In this document: piece after piece, positions 45,581 through 57,063 of the stretch | Layout of the letters: each line of letters opens with the position of its first letter | Position numbering within the stretch: the stretch's first letter is position 1 | DNA from: Saccoglossus kowalevskii | Lineage: Eukaryota; Hemichordata; Enteropneusta; Harrimaniidae | Length of the DNA: 64,000 bases | NCBI RefSeq assembly: GCF_000003605.2 | Contig: NW_003140814.1 | Span: 163,692-227,691, forward strand | Direction: 5' to 3' | Program-made: the position numbers and the translations under genes | The notes under the pieces: generated by a model | Databases searched by the model: none | What the model was told of the DNA's origin: nothing | What the model saw: only the letters and a program-made list of their open reading frames with translations

Positions 45581-46528
45581 AACATTTCCACTGAAAATTC
45601 AAATATACTATACAGTAAACAAAATGGCGGATGCGATTTTCTTTCTCATCATTACCATCTCGAGGGTCATTGTACGGAGCAACTTGCATTCGATGACTAC
45701 TCATCATTACGTGTCAACGCACGCTGCTGACGCAGTCATGTACGGCGAAAAACAAACAAATCCAGTAATGTTCGCTTGACATTATGGTACGGAGGTAATC
45801 GATAATAATGTATAAACATTATGCGCCAACACGTTTGGCTCTATTCGATCATTATCTTGTCTTTAATGAAAACCCCAGGCGAGGAGAGAATAGTATAAAG
45901 ATGTTAGCCACGCAATTACGGTCTCGCCAACCTGATTGATACTACTAGCTTTGTTCCACACCACTGGCTGGGCCCTTGTCGTACGTGACTAGGTGAATAG
46001 TGTTAATTTAACTTTTACACATTGGTAGGCAACGTAATTATTCAAGCAAGTCCCGATGAAACGATTAATCATACAAGGAAGGACTCTCTTCTGACCCCAA
46101 ATGGCATCACGACTAACAATTACCAGGTGGAGTAATAAACAGTTTAACTTTGAAAACAAAACTTACAAAAAATTGAGCTAAGTTAAGAACGTAATCAAAC
46201 ATATCGTTGACAAATGTTAATACTTTTCTGAACTGGAACGCGTTTGAACGTTTTCGTCTGCACATCAAAAAAATTTCTAATACTGCTTTAATAATCTTGA
46301 TAATTTCCAGCTATGACATCACCGAGACCGAGAAGTGATCTCCTTTCTCGCACTTCGTGTTTGATTTAAGGGCTTCGCCATTTGTTACAAGCCATTTGAT
46401 TAATCATTGAGAAAGTTTTACGCATTTGCACAAACATGGACTTTTTATGCGTAATTCTTTCTCTTGGAGGGGACTAGATTACTGCAAACACAAATTATGT
46501 TTACGGTAGTTTGATTTCAATATTTCAG

Positions 46529-46721
46529 CTCAGTTATGTTGTCTTTAATTTTGTTTCGCTTTAAACTACTGATTATAGTGGCGTTCACGTTAAAGATCTC
46601 AGCAAGTGTTAAGAGACAGTGTCGAATCGGGGAAAAAAAAATAAACAAAAATTCAAACCCATCTTTGCCGTTCATGTGCACGATGGCTCATAATAATACC
46701 ATAACAGTATTTTTTCAATAA
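46529..46721 (+). CDS. Candidate signal-peptide exon of an unknown secreted protein
   Basis: An acceptor-like TTTGATTTCAATATTTCAG ends at 46528. The ATG at 46536 opens MLSLILFRFKLLIIVAFTLK, then ISASVKRQC: a textbook hydrophobic signal peptide followed by Lys-Arg. The frame runs to a stop at 46721, but the later part is Asn/Lys-rich and may be intronic. Weak donors lie near 46600-46620. The pairing with the terminal exon at 47381 is inference. Confidence 0.3.
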
Positions 46722-47380
46722 AGTAATTATTATAATGTGTTGGTCAGATAACAGATCGACTAATAAGGAAATGATTTCACTACGAGCCGTTGGGGTCCCA
46801 ACTAACTGTTGTAATCCATCTCCAAACATGAAGGATTAAAAAATCAACACGTACCGAGCCTGAGATCCAGTAGCGTGAACGTAGCTTATATACACCTTGT
46901 ATATATCACCTTAGTTCGATTCTAAACACATATTTATATTGTATGGAATGCCGTACAATCAAGTGTGAGGAGCAATGTCTATTGAATTTATCAATATCAA
47001 TTATATCACATAGTCCCTTTATCTGATAGAAGGACTATGATTATATCATGTGGCACTCTAGAGTCCGCCATTGACGGCAGCGTTGTTACTATTTACCACT
47101 GCTTATCTTTGGGTAAGTGAAAGTCTCGCGTGTCCATGTCCATCATTTGACAATAGACTAGTCGAGTAAAAAAGTACTTAATATACTTGTAACTTAAGTA
47201 ACTTGACTCTCGACGTGCATCACCATCACTGTCGACGTTAGTATAACATCATTATTTTTCCACGAATCACCCAATCGTTCATAAAACCTGGGTGCTACTG
47301 GCTTTATTGATTAATCATACAATAATCTGGGAAACCTCAATTTTTGTTTTTATTTACTGTATTTTTTCTGGGTTCCACAG

Positions 47381-47543
47381 ACAGTGTGTACAACGATCAA
47401 ACGATCCAATAACAAACTTAAACATTGAAGACGAGCAATATTGCAGTGACGCGATGAATATGTTGACGTATAAAGCCACAACGCCAAGGTTACGGAATGA
47501 TAAACACAAGTCATCATACTTTAACCATTTCGCGGGTTTATAA
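47381..47543 (+). CDS. Candidate terminal exon, product unrecognised
   Basis: A very strong acceptor (TGTATTTTTTCTGGGTTCCACAG in two parts, AG at 47379-47380) is followed by one base of a split codon and 53 open codons to TAA at 47541-47543. The peptide begins QCVQRSNDPITNLNIEDEQY and later has TYKATTPRLRNDKHKSSYF. It has two Cys and a basic tail. No family was recognised. With the signal-peptide exon 840 bp upstream it could form a small secreted-protein gene, though the joining phase needs a weak donor or another exon between. Confidence 0.35.
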
Positions 47544-47613
47544 AAGAACATTGTTGCTAAATTATGTGTTAAATATATTTCAAATTTTCTTATAACGTCA
47601 CATGAGCGTTTCG

Positions 47614-47630
47614 TCGCTAGATGGCGCTGT
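47614..47630 (+). promoter_or_regulatory. CTCF-like site
   Basis: TCGCTAGATGGCGCTGT fits the core of bilaterian CTCF motifs (AG(A/G)(T/G)GGCGC). It lies about 1.6 kb upstream of CTBS. Weaker look-alikes are at about 11033-11046 and 56922-56936. Confidence 0.3.
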
Positions 47631-47899
47631 TTTATGGACGGTACTAGGATATTGTACACTACATACAACCCGTCCACTCTGGCACATTATCCTCTTGCAT
47701 GCATGCCGTCGACGTGTGATGTTAGGTACAGTACATGTTGTATCACATACAGCGTAAGGGAACATTTTGGGGGCGATAACCCATGTAGTATTAACTTACT
47801 TCATGGTCTGGATCATTCTCTAAATTATAAAACAAATCCTTTTATAAATTTGCTACTAGTATTATACACACATATTTATCAAGTGTTTCCGTTCGTGTA

Positions 47900-48025
47900 T
47901 TAAAGCGCGGTGGTCAGCGCGCAGCGCGTGTTCGATTTTCATTTAAATGTATTTTACACGCGTTGTATACGTCGATATGAGTCCCATATCGAACAGAACG
48001 CGGCACGACGACTGTCGCCCTTTAA
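47900..48025. mobile_element. TTAA-flanked MITE, family A, full copy (reverse)
   Basis: 126 bp with TTAA at 47900-47903 and 48022-48025. It starts AGCGCGGTGGTCAGCGCGCA, the interior is TTTTACACGCGTTGTATACG, and it ends CGACGACTGTCGCCCT. It matches 20952-21080 read in reverse. Confidence 0.8.
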
Positions 48026-48157
48026 CAACTTTTAAGACAGTTGGGTTCTTCAACTTTGTAAGTTGAACACGAAAGTAGTACCACTATTTTCTAAATGGAG
48101 TCATAAATTACTACTTTGCAATGAATGCATCACATTTGTGGACAGATGATTGAACAC

Positions 48158-48167
48158 GTCACGTGAT
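48158..48167. promoter_or_regulatory. CLEAR-like E-box, distal to CTBS
   Basis: GTCACGTGAT matches nine of ten positions of the CLEAR motif GTCACGTGAC. It lies 1.08 kb upstream of the CTBS start codon. Confidence 0.3.
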
Positions 48168-48485
48168 TAGTTGATTCTTTTGTTTTTATCTTTGAAGAAT
48201 CAAAACAACAGCACGCATGGCATGTGGTACGACGACCCACAAATGCCGATATGTTGATAGCAACAGTTGCGAAGCGTTGGTCCATTGAATGAAGACGATT
48301 TGGATTTCAACGACAATCCAAGCTCCCAAAAGCAAACCAAAGCCATGCAATATGGGTTGTCAACATTTTTGGTATTCTAAATACCGCGGCACTGTTAAAT
48401 ATATCCTGAAATTCGAACACGAAATTTTATCTTCTTAATATACTAGTAACCAATATTATCAAAAAACAAAAGTTGTTATTTGTCT

Positions 48486-48959
48486 GTTGTCGTCACAGAC
48501 ACTTGGGGGCTGAAAATCAATAAATACTAATTTTTTGAAAAAAAAAAATCATCCGCTATACGTATATAAGTGCCCATACTCATTTTCAGCCAATCAGGCG
48601 TGCCGTCACAGCGAGTATTTCCTTGATTTACCCAGAACTCTGTGCGAATCCCCCTTGATTCTGGCTGGCCATTTTGTTCATGAAATCGTCGGATATCATC
48701 AGAAAACGCGGGATTTGTGCAGTTTTAAATAAAACCAAGTTAGCGATTATGAACAATGGTTATTAACGTAACACCTGATCCCCTCTAAAATTTTTGTTTC
48801 GCTATTTAAGGTAAGAAATCGAAATTTGAAACCGACAGGGTGTCGATTTACTAGGTGCCATGTTTCACAACTTGTTTATTTATATACGTATAGCGGAGGA
48901 TTTTTTTTAAAAATTAGTATTTATTGATTTTCACCCCCAAGTGACTGTGGTTGTCGTTG
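48486..48959. mobile_element. Foldback element upstream of CTBS
   Basis: About 80-bp inverted arms: left GAAAATCAATAAATACTAAT (about 48512-48531) and CCGCTATACGTATATAA (to about 48569); right arm about 48880-48959, the reverse complement with a few mismatches. The interior of about 310 bp has no ORF of note. The element ends about 290 bp before the CTBS start codon. Confidence 0.8.
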
Positions 48960-49163
48960 ATGGCGCCATGACATCGCCCGGAATATCACTTTCTTTCCTG
49001 CGGTCGAAAATAGGGGGTTCAAAATCTACCCAGTACGCACAGTTTAACTTTTAACCACAGTGTTTATACACTTTGTAATGTACAGTTTCATCTTTGAATA
49101 AAATTATGAAATAAAGACAGCAAGGACAAATGATTTCGTTTTCGTGTTATTTCTTTCCTCAAA

Positions 49164-49171
49164 CACGTGAC
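49164..49171 (+). promoter_or_regulatory. Proximal CACGTGAC E-box (CLEAR-like) of CTBS
   Basis: CACGTGAC, in the context AACACGTGAC, matches eight of ten positions of the CLEAR consensus GTCACGTGAC bound by TFEB/MITF-family factors in vertebrates. It lies 77-84 bp upstream of the CTBS ATG at 49248, where such sites sit in vertebrate lysosomal genes. Confidence 0.4.
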
Positions 49172-49247
49172 ACATGCTAGGGGGTGTGTTGCGACTTAGG
49201 TGTTTTTGTCTGGTCTTGTCTGCTCGAGTGAAGGTTCGAGTATCGCC

Positions 49248-52200
49248 ATGACTTGTTCCACGGTCTTCGTTGCAGTAATTGTTTCATTGCCATTTTTAAG
49301 TATAATGGCCACGAACCCTCCGAGTACATGTCCATGTTCGGATCAATCCCTCTGTGATCCTGTGACCAGAAAACCAGCAAAAGAGGTGAGACACTTTCAA
49401 CTCTCATTTCCTGGTTTAGCTGTAGTTTGTCTGATTATCCCGGGTAGTAATATATGATATTTATTTATTTATTTCGAACGTACACAAACAAAAGTAAGGT
49501 AATGTCCAAAATATAAGGATATTGACTTAAACAATGTTTTTTTTTGTTTTTTTCGGGGGGGGGGGTGTCACCAGCCAAATTTATGAGAAAATGATGGCTG
49601 TATTTTGATGGATGGCAGCCATTTTGTTAGTAGATGTACTAGTATTACCGGTATAGCATTTTACCATTGGTTCCTATGGCAGAGATATTATGAGGTTATT
49701 ACACGAGTATGGCAATAGCAGAGGTAGATGCATTTCTGTACTGCCTGAGAGCATACTTATGATAACCTTATTACCATACATCTTTTCCCTGTATGTAGAA
49801 AGAATTTAATCAGATAATAGCCCAAAATGACAACAACAAATATTTTAAATTATGTGAAAGTTTGCGTTCAGTGATCAGATTCTTTTGTATGATGATAGCA
49901 CTTTTGCGTCTGAAGTAAACAAAAGAAACATAAAAATAAAAAAGGATATTTTTTGTTATGGGTATTTTGTATTTCATGGTTTTAAAATATTTGGCCAATT
50001 GTTTTAAAAAAAATGGCACAAATGTACTGTAAAACACACAAAAAAAAACATGTTACCATGGAACTACATGATTTGTTTTTGTCTGATTATACCAAAATAT
50101 CAGACCAATCTCCATAGAAGATTATGTTCAAATCTTGCAAACTTCAATAACCAAGAGAAAGTTTTGTATACAGCTATGGTTAGACTTCAACATTTGCGAA
50201 CAAATAGGATAATGACTGTATACAAGACCTTCTCTGATTGGTAGACTAATCTGGTTATTTGAGATCTTCTATGAAAGATATTCAGATTTTTGGATGTTCA
50301 CAGTCAGAAAATTAAAAAAAATAGAATTAAGAAAATAAATCTGACAAAATAGAACTGAAGTTAAAAGAATAAAAAAGAAGAAATGCCTAATTATAAGAAA
50401 ATTTCTGCTTAGGCTGAGAAAAAAATATAAATATCTGTTTCTCGTTTCCGTGCGCATCATTTTGAACTATGCGCCTGTGTTTTTTTTATTTTTAAAGCAC
50501 TCCTAAATGCGCTTGTACTCGCACTTGTCTCAAATCCCCCCCCCCATTTTAGCTCAGTATTCCAAAAAAAAAAAAAAAATTGCCTCGCCTCATTTTAAAA
50601 TTTCCATGAAACGAGAAACAGAGAATTTTTTTTTCCTGGCCTTACAACTCTTTTTTTTTTTTTTTTTAAATCATGTACATACGTACGAAACGTTATCAGT
50701 CAGTCAACATAAAAATTACGACAAATTTTCACATTTTTCTCATAAAGGGTATAAACAGCCTATATTGTACTTTCAATCAGAAAAAACAGATTCTTTGAAG
50801 AACCGGCTAACATTGAAAATCTATCATTCTGAAGTACGCCAAAGACATAAAAAATGCAGTTTTGAATAGTGACATCATTTATATTAAATAAGCCAAAATC
50901 AAACAAAACGTATATATTACGCTGCTTCAATAACGATCGATCAAAACAAACTATTTGCAAGTTTAACTGAATAATCCTTCCTGAAAACAAAAACTGGAAA
51001 TCTTATGTATCTCAAGACATTTCTGTTATACATTGAGGTAAAACTTGTCTGAGCTTTGATCCAGTATTCTTTGCAGCTAGTAAGAATAGAGAAACCTATT
51101 TTCTATGGAAACAGTGCATTTGTGATTTCTCTGTATTGTTAAGCTTTTAACTAGCATTGAAGTTCATGATTAATAATAAAACGCACAAAAAAAAAAAACA
51201 TTTTTCGTTGGACTTTCAAAGAGCAAGGAATAGTTTACTAAAATTTCTTGGTTAAAAGTTTGTTAGCCTTGTCCCTCTTTAATGTTACCAATACATGTAT
51301 CCATTACAGGTATTTGTATTTTCTGTTGGTGGGAAGAACTGGAAGAAGTATGACTGGTCGAAAGTGACGTCTATTGTAATGTTCAATGATTATGATGCAG
51401 AGCTAATGTGCTATGCACATTCTAAACAAGTAAAGGTACTTTTAAAAGGTGAGTGTACTTATCATAAAAACAATAACATCCTTTATATTATTTTTCTTGT
51501 TTTTTGATAAAAATGGTGTATCTTTTATTACCGTATTTGTCTTCAATTAGGCGCCAATTTGTTACACTTTCATTTCACAGTGGCGCTTATTTATGGTTAA
51601 ATTTGACACTTAGTCACTGTAGCCTTTATTTTAAGTATTTATGACGTGTTTCCAGACAGTCTAGAAAGTTATACAAAAAGTATCATTCTTCAGAAAACAT
51701 TCACACCTTGCCATACGATCAACAGAAAAATAAAACAAACTCAAAAGCATTGCTTATTAGCGAACGATAACTGTAGCGAAATCCGGTCATGCTGCGTTTT
51801 ACAGTTACGATTATTAATCAGTGAGGGACTTCCGCGAACGTGTCTATCACTACTAATTCACGATCATTACGTGCCAAAATTTCAACTCTGTCTGGCGCTT
51901 AATTGAGGTGTAAAATACATCGTTTTAGTGGCACCAGTGCCTAATTAAAGGTTGCGCTTAACTGAAGACAAATAGGTAGTCTGCGTTGACACATTTGGTT
52001 GAAACATATACAGTGTGCGACAGAAACCTGTACATTACTTTATTAACGTATTGTAAATACACAATAACCGACCCTAACCTTTCATTCCAATTTTAAGATG
52101 TGATTGTGATTGGCCCAAGAGCTCTAAACCAATACTACATGCATATGCCTTCAATCACTATGCCCCGCCCACTTATTTCAAATTCCTGCATTTTCTGATT

Positions 52201-53408
52201 GGATGACTAAATTGTTGTATTAATTTATACTTATATGATGTCACAACTTCATTACTCGATTGGTCTAATTCTAACAGCCACTTTTAATTTATAAAATGTT
52301 ATATGTATAATGTCCACAGGTTTCTGCCATTCACTGTACATACAATCTCAAGATTACTTAGTCCTTTGACAAATGTGGGTACATATTATCCAGATTTGGT
52401 AAAATAAATTACATTAAAGTTTTAACGGTTATAGATGTTCAGAACTGCGTGTAGAAAAAACATAATGACTGTCATGGCGACAAAATGTTAAATTGCCAAT
52501 TTTGTGTAAACAAGCAATTCCAATGTAAACATTGAGTAGAACCCATAGTCAACATGACACTGCAGTTACTCTGGTATATTCATGTTTAGAGGATCTGTGG
52601 ATTAAATTGGTGGAAAAATAAATATTGAAAAAAAATGCTCTACTATGAATGGTCAACAAATTTGGCAATATGTCTCTGTTTTGCTTCATTCATTGGTAAT
52701 TCTATCTGTGTTGGCAGGAATCAGAAGATTGCAAATTAAGGTTACAGGGGAAAACAATACACCCGGTAGTTTAATTGCAATTAGGGCATTCTTCACCAGT
52801 TACTAAGCATGTAACCATGGCAATATATATATATTTTCAGAAAGCTTAGGTATTGTATTCTTTTCGTGTTGCTTAGGAGATTAAGTTATGGTAAAAAATA
52901 GTTGTCCCCTCCCCCTCCCGATTGGTTCTTTCGTGATGTTTGTTCAATCTATGTGTTTTATTTTTTCATTATTACCATAGACTCTACAGAAGACTTCTGT
53001 CCACCTATCCCTTTTCAAAGTGATAAGATAAGATAAGAATAGGAAAATATTCAAACAAAAAATGTGGGAAAAAAAAATAACATTTTGTAAATTGTTGAAA
53101 TTATCATAATAACTTTGAATGTTTCAAGCTTTGTTTGAAGCATTCTCACTTGTGAAGTGTTTTGGTTTCAGGTGATTTTCCTGTTGCTAACCTCACTGAT
53201 ATCAAGGCTCGTGAGAACTGGCTCCTGGATAAATTACGAAAAGCAGCCGATTGGCACATGGATGGCATAAATTTAGATATTGAACAACCAATTAATGACT
53301 CGTCAATTCAGCAAAAGTTATTGACGGATTTGGTGGAACAAACAACAAAAGCATTTCATGTGCAGAATCCACATTCTCAAGTAGGTGTTACAGCTACTCT
53401 CACTAAAC

Positions 53409-53492
<84 letters not shown>

Positions 53493-56400
53493 CATGTTAA
53501 GACTAGATCATTGCAGGTATACCTCTTGTGTAGATTAAGTCTGATTTCAGTTTGAATATATGCATATTAATTATCTATTTTGCATACAAATTCAACATTG
53601 TGTTTCATGTATTAAACTAAAAATTAGCTGCAATTTACTGGTGTGACACGTGCACATGGAACTACAGTTTTGCAAGATGGCTGTTAAATTTGTTATCTAA
53701 ATTGTGAAACAGCTAACTTACACCCAAGCATTGCAAATAGAGAGGCGTGGCTCGTCGAATTTATCAAACAGAAGTAAAAAAAATGTGCAGAAATTCTGTT
53801 CAAGTCAACAGCTCCTAATTACTCTGGCAATAAGTCGTCACAAAAGTAATTCTCATATTCAGATATACATCTTCCAACCCTGTGCTATAAATGGTATGCC
53901 CCAGTCTAGATTCTGTACAGTGCGAAACATGAACAAACTCGTCCCATTTTATCAGTCCAAATTGTGCGCACATCCAAACCATTCGTTCCAAGCATAAATG
54001 CAAAGGTTTTGGCAAATCAAATAGCTAGTTTGCTTATTAGATAGCAAATTTGATAGCCATCTTGCAAAACTGTAGTTCCATGTGCATGTGCCCCACTAGT
54101 AAAGTAGCCTTATATGCAGGGACATCCTCCTTGCATTGCAAGTTTATTTGGGTATTGTAGAAGAGGAAATATTCACTGGGTTTAATTTCAGCAGATTTGA
54201 TGTTACAGAGATGTTGACTAGGTTTTCTGAAGGAAACAATACATTATATTATTAATTTTTCATATTCAATGGGTTTAAATTTACTGTAAAATACTTTATT
54301 TTAGCTGGAATTAATGAAAAAGACTTTTGGTTGTTTTGTATGGAATTAATTTTCACTGAGTTGAATGTAAAATATAGGAAAAAAGGTATATTCGCTAGAT
54401 TTTTATTTCCCTTTCAGCGAAAATTAATTCCAAGCGAAAATAAAGTATTTTACAGTAGTGCATTCATCTGTCAGTGAAATAAATGAAAATAAAAGCCAGT
54501 GAATGAGAATGAGTATAATGAATTTGATTGACACTTAACTCATTGACAAAACGTAAAAATTAGAAGCACATCATCTTATATTGAATCTGATGGAGGTTAG
54601 TCAATATGTGGATTTGTATATCTGAGGACTAAATACAAGGCATATCGTGTTTGTTTCATTTGTAGCGTATACAGAAGTGTATCGATATGGTCATATTTAA
54701 AGTTTTATTTCAGTGATCCAGTATACATACCGATAACAATAAATATAACACATGTACTTATATTAGAGTTGCACTTCTATTTACATTAAATGCAGTATTT
54801 TATTTTGCAATCTGTATTGTGGCATGAATGATTCTCCCCCCTCCAAAAAAATCCCCTCGTTTTGTTTTCTGATAATCAATTGAAGGGGAACCGCTCAATC
54901 TCATGAGTTGCACTACGTGCTCATGGGTAATTAACTCCACCTCTGTCCACTAAGTAACTGAATGTTTATTATGCTCGCTTACTCAAACTGTGATTGACAG
55001 GCATTTTGCATACATTATCCACCATTTTAAACTCAGGATTTTCACTTGTTGCGTCATGTTTCGACCGAAAACATAGACGTATTCATGCATTAAACATGAA
55101 CTGATACTATAAATAGGGGCAAGATAGCCACCGCAATTAGTATGCTAACCCAAATCACATCGTGGTGGAAGCCAAGCTGTGATACCAAATACATTTCTAC
55201 GGGGGCATGAGTATGTACACTAGCGATTACACTCATCTGGTTGGGCTTTTGATGTATAAATGTTGTTGATTTGTCTGTCCATACATAAGTCATCCTCACC
55301 TGTATCTCAAACATGATTGAACCAATCACGTTCAAACTACACACGTACATCAAACATCTTAGGATACATATGCATGTGTGTAAATATCGGGTTCATTGAT
55401 TTCCTGTTCAAGCTATAAATACACGCTCGACTCGACAAAATGAGGACGAAATAATAATGCGAGTTGTCGTCCATACAATAAGAGATCATCCTAGCTGTCT
55501 CCTCAGAGCCTGGTTTGTTAATAAAAGGTTAAAAGACTAAAAGGTGTTCCAATTTTGTATATTAAGTAAACAATGCATTTTACACAGTTTATGTTGTTGG
55601 GGTCTGTATCAACTGACACAATGCACCGTTTTTACCTTTTACAAAATAAACATTTTTTATGAAGTTTTTCCATATTTTAAAAAAGACAATTTTGTCAAGA
55701 ATTTAGCTAGTGGCAAATATTCTCCATTTTATCCAAAATCTCCAGAACAATTTGTGAAAAAAATACATAAAAATATTCAAAGTGTTAATACATTTTTATG
55801 AAAAAATTAATGATTTTTTAAAAATGTTCCTCTATTTAAAGGTTACTTATGATGTTGCCTGGTCACCAGATTGTATTGATGGGCGTTGCTATAACTACAA
55901 GGCCATTGCTGATGCAGTGGACTTTGTATTTGTGATGTCATATGATGAACAAAGTCAAATTTTTGGTCCTTGTATCGGAATGGCGAATTCACCTTACAAT
56001 AAAACCGTAAAAGGTAATTTAAATTTATAAAAAAAAAAGGAAGTATTATACTAATGTTTTCATTAGTATGTTTTGCCTGTATTTTTTCTCACCAATCAGA
56101 ATCAAACACTTGATTTCAAATACTCAAATACTGTGTGATAAAGTGAGAAGTGTTTTTTTTATTTACCCCAATGTGTGCATATTAATTACCCTAATTTGCA
56201 TATACTAATATTTCATTTTCAGTGTTTGGAATTTTTATGATTTTATGGAGTTTGTGATGACAGAACTTTTGCAAAAGTTGCAGTACTATTTTTAAGACAT
56301 CATCTTTGCCACATATTAAAGTGGTTTACAGTTTTTTGAAGAAAATACACAATTCATAATCATTTTAACCTTTTTCATAATATATAGTAACTATTTAATA

Positions 56401-57024
56401 TTGAAAGATAAAATTTTTTATCATAGTCAAAATTGATTCACTGTTCCAAAGATAGTAATGATGTAAATGTTGATAGCAACAAATATTTTTTTGTTCTGCA
56501 AAATTCATTTAAATTGATTTTTTGGGTGAAAATATAGCAATTTAAAGTGTTTTATATTCACTTACATTTGAAGGTGTGGAAAAATACCTGGAAATGGGAA
56601 TTCCTGCAAATAAGCTGGTTTTAGGAGTGCCGTGGTATGGTTACAATTACCCTTGTCTAAATGTCACTGAGGTAGGCAACTGAATATGTATACTGCCCCC
56701 AAGGGGCCAATGTGAGAAATATTCTGAATTTTGAAACAAGCAGTATTTAAGTAGATACATTTCTGACGTCATCATGCACCAGCTGCTGTGTTCATTCGGC
56801 ATTGTGTTCGATCCCAAAACATGATAAACTATGAAATATCAAATTAAGGATGTGATAAAAGTAAGAAAAACCGCTGCTGAAAACACACTGACATGGCCTA
56901 CAACTTTGCATTCGACACTGATAGAGGGCGTCACTTTGCATTGTCGCTGACTAAGCGTTTATCATGGTGGCACATTTGATTTAGTTAACTCAAAATAAAA
57001 ATTGGTTGAACAAAACTTATTATC

Positions 57025-57063
<39 letters not shown>

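Noticed and set aside
53381-53500. Extension of CTBS exon 3 into a Cys/Leu/Ser/Val repeat
   Set aside because: A good GT donor at 53381 joins in phase to exon 4 and restores the conserved VTYDVAW sequence.
55090-55353. A receptor-like hydrophobic ORF in CTBS intron 3
   Set aside because: One hydrophobic stretch only, no receptor motif, antisense inside an intron.
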